A stretch of DNA of 64,000 nucleotides from Mucilaginibacter cryoferens (GTDB taxonomy: Bacteria > Bacteroidota > Bacteroidia > Sphingobacteriales > Sphingobacteriaceae): NCBI RefSeq assembly GCF_014205845.1, contig NZ_JACHCR010000002.1:420362-484361 (forward strand). Direction: 5' to 3'. The notes under the pieces were generated by a model. It was not told the origin of the DNA and searched no databases. It was given only the letters and a program-made list of their open reading frames with translations. This document shows, in pieces, positions 61,574 through 64,000 of this stretch. Numbering within the stretch: the stretch's first letter is position 1; the number at the start of each line of letters is the position of its first letter. A program made the position numbers and the translations under genes.

Positions 61574-63550
61574 ATGTTCAAATCAATTTTAGGTACTGTG
61601 TTTGCGTTGCTGTTCGCAGTTCAGCTAAGCTTTGCCAAAGTATCGCTGCCATCGGTTTTTAGCGATAATATGGTTTTACAGCAAAAAACAAAAGCTGCTA
61701 TATGGGGTAAAACCCAACCGGGTAAAAAAGTAACAATAGCCACTACCTGGTCTGGCAAAAAGTATAGTACTGTTGCCGATGCGGATGGTAACTGGAAAGT
61801 GAAGGTATCAACACCATCATACGGTGGTCCTTTTACCATTGGTATTTCTGATGGTGACATTACCGAATTAAAAAATGTAATGATAGGGGAGGTGTGGCTG
61901 TGCTCGGGCCAGTCCAATATGGAAATGCCTGTGGCCGGTTGGGGTAAAATAAAAGATTATGAAAAGGAGATGGCCGAAGCCAACTATCCCAATATTCGTT
62001 TGCTGCAGGTAGAGCACGTTACCAGTAACCTGCCGTTGGCTGATGCAAAGGTAACGCATGGTGGCTGGACCCCCTGCACGCCAGAGAACGTTGCCGAATT
62101 TTCGTCGGCTGCCTATTTTTTTGCGAGGGAACTCTATAAAAAAACAAATATACCTATCGGTTTGATCCACACCTCATGGGGCGGCACTGTTGCCGAAGCG
62201 TGGACAAGCGGCACCGCTTTAAGAATAATACCCGATTTTGTAGATCCCGTTACAACTGTTGAAACAGAAACTAAGGACGATGCCCAGAAAAACTATCTGC
62301 TTAAAACACAGCAGTGGCAAAACCTTATTGTCGAAAAAGATTCGGGATATAGCCAGGGTAAGCCGCTTTGGCTTGCCCAAGATCTGGATGTTTCGCAATG
62401 GCATGATATGGTTTTACCGTCGTTTTTAGAGAAAACACTGCCTAATTTTGATGGTGTACTGTGGCTGCATAAAAAAGTGACGGTACCGGCCGAATGGGCC
62501 GGTAAACCCCTTAAACTAAGCCTGGGCACCGTTGATGATGCGGATATTACCTGGTTTAACGGTGAAAAAGTGGGCGAAACTAATGCGTACAACGCGCTCA
62601 GAAACTATACAATTCCCGGCAATTTGGTTAAGGCCGGCGATAATGTGATAACCATAAGGGTGTTTGACAGTGGCAGCAACGGTGGTTTGTATGGCGATGC
62701 TAAATTACTGTACCTGGCTAATGAGGGTGGTACGCAAATACCGTTAAACAATGCCTGGCAATACCATGTTGGCCTTAACTTAAAAAACATGCCGCCTTAT
62801 CCAACAGATCCTAGAAGCCCTAACCGGCCGTCGGTGTTGTTTAACGCGATGATAAACCCCTTTACCCAATTTGCTATAAAAGGGGTTATCTGGTACCAGG
62901 GCGAATCAAATTCGGGCAGGGCCTATCAATATAGACAACTGTTTCCAACTATGATACAGGATTGGCGCACACGGTGGAATGAGGGCAACTTTCCATTTTA
63001 CTTTGTACAGCTGGCTAACTATTTTATAACAGATCCCAAACCTTCTGCATCAGACTGGGCCGAACTGCGCGAGGCACAGCTTAAAACTTTATCCCTGCCA
63101 AACACAGGTATGATTGTGGCTATTGATTTGGGCGGTTTTGATATTCATCCCAAAAACAAACAGGAGGTAGGGCGTAGGCTGGCTCTTATTGCCCTTGCCA
63201 AAACCTACGGTAGTAAAATAGATTACTCCGGCCCGGTATTTAAAAAATACAGTATCAGCGATAATAAAGTAACGCTATCATTTAACTACACATCCGGCGC
63301 ACTTAAAACTCCCGATGGCCAACCACTAAAAGGGTTTTCTGTTGCCGGTGCCGATCAGAAATTTTACTGGGCCGATGCCGTTATTGCTGGCGATAAAGTG
63401 GTGGTAAGCTGCCCGCAGGTTGCCAATCCGGTGGCAGTGCGCTACGCCTGGGGAATAAACCCGGTATGTAATTTATATAACGGGGTCGATTTGCCTGCTT
63501 CGCCATTCCGTACGGATGACTGGCCTGGTGTTACTTTTAATAAAAAGTAG
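61574..63550 (+). CDS. secreted sialate O-acetylesterase
   Basis: 658-residue exported SGNH-like esterase. The signal peptide ends LSFAKVSLP. The N-terminal beta-sandwich (about 25-95) precedes the catalytic domain: nucleophile Ser in WLCSGQSNMEMP (about 115), IGLIHTSWGGTVAEAWTS (about 196-213), and GVIWYQGESNSGRAYQY (about 440-456). Catalytic Asp/His are in IDLGGFDIHPKNK (about 517-529). A beta-galactosidase-like jelly-roll insertion lies at about 275-385 (WLHKKVTVPAEWAGKPL, WFNGEKVGET). Members remove acetyl groups from sialic acids or from acetylated plant polysaccharides. The insertion is typical of Bacteroidota members acting on xylan or pectin. The GntR-regulated neighbour suggests co-regulation. 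Confidence 0.93.
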   Translation: MFKSILGTVFALLFAVQLSFAKVSLPSVFSDNMVLQQKTKAAIWGKTQPGKKVTIATTWSGKKYSTVADADGNWKVKVSTPSYGGPFTIGISDGDITELKNVMIGEVWLCSGQSNMEMPVAGWGKIKDYEKEMAEANYPNIRLLQVEHVTSNLPLADAKVTHGGWTPCTPENVAEFSSAAYFFARELYKKTNIPIGLIHTSWGGTVAEAWTSGTALRIIPDFVDPVTTVETETKDDAQKNYLLKTQQWQNLIVEKDSGYSQGKPLWLAQDLDVSQWHDMVLPSFLEKTLPNFDGVLWLHKKVTVPAEWAGKPLKLSLGTVDDADITWFNGEKVGETNAYNALRNYTIPGNLVKAGDNVITIRVFDSGSNGGLYGDAKLLYLANEGGTQIPLNNAWQYHVGLNLKNMPPYPTDPRSPNRPSVLFNAMINPFTQFAIKGVIWYQGESNSGRAYQYRQLFPTMIQDWRTRWNEGNFPFYFVQLANYFITDPKPSASDWAELREAQLKTLSLPNTGMIVAIDLGGFDIHPKNKQEVGRRLALIALAKTYGSKIDYSGPVFKKYSISDNKVTLSFNYTSGALKTPDGQPLKGFSVAGADQKFYWADAVIAGDKVVVSCPQVANPVAVRYAWGINPVCNLYNGVDLPASPFRTDDWPGVTFNKK

Positions 63551-63694
63551 CTACGTTTCCTTATAATGATTTATGTTTAAGATGTTGATTATCAGTATTT
63601 ATTGATTATTCACTCTCTCCGCCGTTATTGCGAGTGAGAACGAGGATTAACCTGGAAAAAACAGTTAGACGTAGTCAGAAAGCAGTGCTGTTGT

Positions 63695-63822
63695 TGTAGA
63701 GACACATAATTGCGTCTCCCGCAGGACATTCAGGATTTGCAAGTCCGATTTGCAAGTCCGATTTGCAAGGTTGATTCGCATGTGTGATTTGCATGCGGGA
63801 GACGCAATTATGCGTCTCTACA
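63695..63822. repeat. 29-bp near-perfect inverted repeat with 70-bp loop
   Basis: Arms at 63695-63723 and 63794-63822 match at 28 of 29 positions and start TGTAGAGAC. The core GAGACGCATAATTGCGTCTC is the kind of palindromic intergenic element common in this group. The arms enclose the tandem repeat at 63734. No transposase is nearby, so it may be a non-autonomous element. Confidence 0.8.
63734..63770 (+). repeat. tandem 13-bp repeat GATTTGCAAGTCC
   Basis: Two exact units (63734-63746, 63747-63759) and a third partial unit GATTTGCAAGG (63760-63770). A degenerate fourth, GATTTGCATG, occurs at 63786. They fill the loop of the 29-bp inverted repeat. Confidence 0.8.
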
Positions 63823-63924
63823 TTGGGGATTGCTTCGTACCTTGTAATGACACAATTTCAAGGTATTGATTATCAGTATTTTTTTAAAACACAACACTCT
63901 CGCCACCGTCATTGCCTTTAGATT

Positions 63925-63969
63925 AGCTTCAACAAAATAATATAGGTTATTATTATTATTGTTGAAGCT
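63925..63969. terminator. probable terminator hairpin at the window end
   Basis: AGCTTCAACAA (63925-63935) pairs with TTGTTGAAGCT (63959-63969); the inner AT-rich sequences pair further. It is followed by TTCTTTTT on the plus strand. It may serve the sialate esterase transcript or a gene beyond the window. Confidence 0.5.
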
Positions 63970-64000
63970 TTCTTTTTGCTTCTTTTTCTTTGTTAATAAC

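Larger units (their letters stand above)
63551..64000. other. 450-bp repeat-rich intergenic region
   Basis: No gene is supported on either strand. It holds a direct repeat TTGATTATCAGTATTT (63585-63600 and 63866-63881) whose downstream sequences CACTCTC..CCGCCGTTATTGC and CACTCTCGCCACCGTCATTGC also match loosely, so each copy is about 50 bp. Between them lie a nearly perfect 29-bp inverted repeat and tandem 13-bp repeats (separate entries). Confidence 0.75.

Noticed and set aside
1..64000. CRISPR arrays, rRNA, tRNA, prophage or integrase genes
   Set aside because: I saw no regularly spaced repeats, no rRNA-like or cloverleaf sequences and no phage or transposase proteins.

Overview
The window looks like a chromosomal segment of a Bacteroidota bacterium of the Sphingobacteriaceae type, closest in style to Mucilaginibacter or Pedobacter. 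This is inferred, not tested by a search. The evidence is: AT-leaning DNA with little Shine-Dalgarno signal, -7 promoter boxes of the form TAnnTTTG, many secreted glycoside hydrolases (GH20, GH29, GH92, GH51, GH63), a SMUG2-type DNA glycosylase, and short palindromic intergenic repeats that encode tails such as SPNPLQRR.

Region 1 (1-25361, all on the minus strand) is the notable part. It is a long co-directional exopolysaccharide locus. In transcription order it holds a CheY-like regulator, a priming glycosyl-phosphotransferase fused to a degenerate receiver domain, a TolC-like protein, a Wzc-like co-polymerase/ATPase, an overlooked 45-residue membrane protein, a Wzy/ligase-type polymerase, a hexapeptide acyltransferase, a Wzx-type flippase, two glycosyltransferases, a free-standing NRPS A-PCP-TE protein, an acyltransferase-3, two more GT2 enzymes, a 2203-residue NRPS-PKS hybrid (A-PCP-KS-AT-ACP-aminotransferase), and a C-A NRPS that runs out of the window. 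By-eye specificity codes suggest proline for the hybrid and glycine for the A-PCP-TE protein. Peptide/polyketide assembly enzymes interleaved with a Wzx/Wzy-type polysaccharide operon suggest a lipopeptide- or amino-acid-decorated polysaccharide, or a glycosylated peptide-polyketide.

Region 2 (25.4-32.5 kb) holds single genes: VOC and DoxX proteins, a Nudix-derived repressor divergent from a carboxylesterase, a LysE exporter, a SMUG2 glycosylase and an MgtC protein. Region 3 (32.6-39.5 kb) is a co-directional set of secreted GH20, GH29 and GH92 enzymes fitting host or environmental N-glycan trimming, ended by a strong bidirectional terminator shared with an L,D-transpeptidase.

Region 4 (41.2-48.5 kb) has a leader with two tiny ORFs ending in cysteine-rich tails, then a peroxiredoxin-like protein, a beta-carbonic anhydrase and an FAD oxidoreductase. 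These are followed by a GH51 arabinofuranosidase between REP-like hairpins, and a TlpA/YeeE-YedE sulfur-transport set. Region 5 (48.7-53.3 kb) is a vanadium-haloperoxidase-like lipoprotein with two outer-membrane barrel proteins and a DoxX-like protein. Region 6 (53.3-56.1 kb) is a RidA / D-serine dehydratase-like / M19 dipeptidase operon. Region 7 (56.3-63.6 kb) holds a GH63-like glucosidase, a GntR/UTRA regulator divergent from a six-hairpin glycosidase, and a sialate O-acetylesterase. The window ends in a repeat-rich intergenic stretch with a nearly perfect 29-bp inverted repeat.
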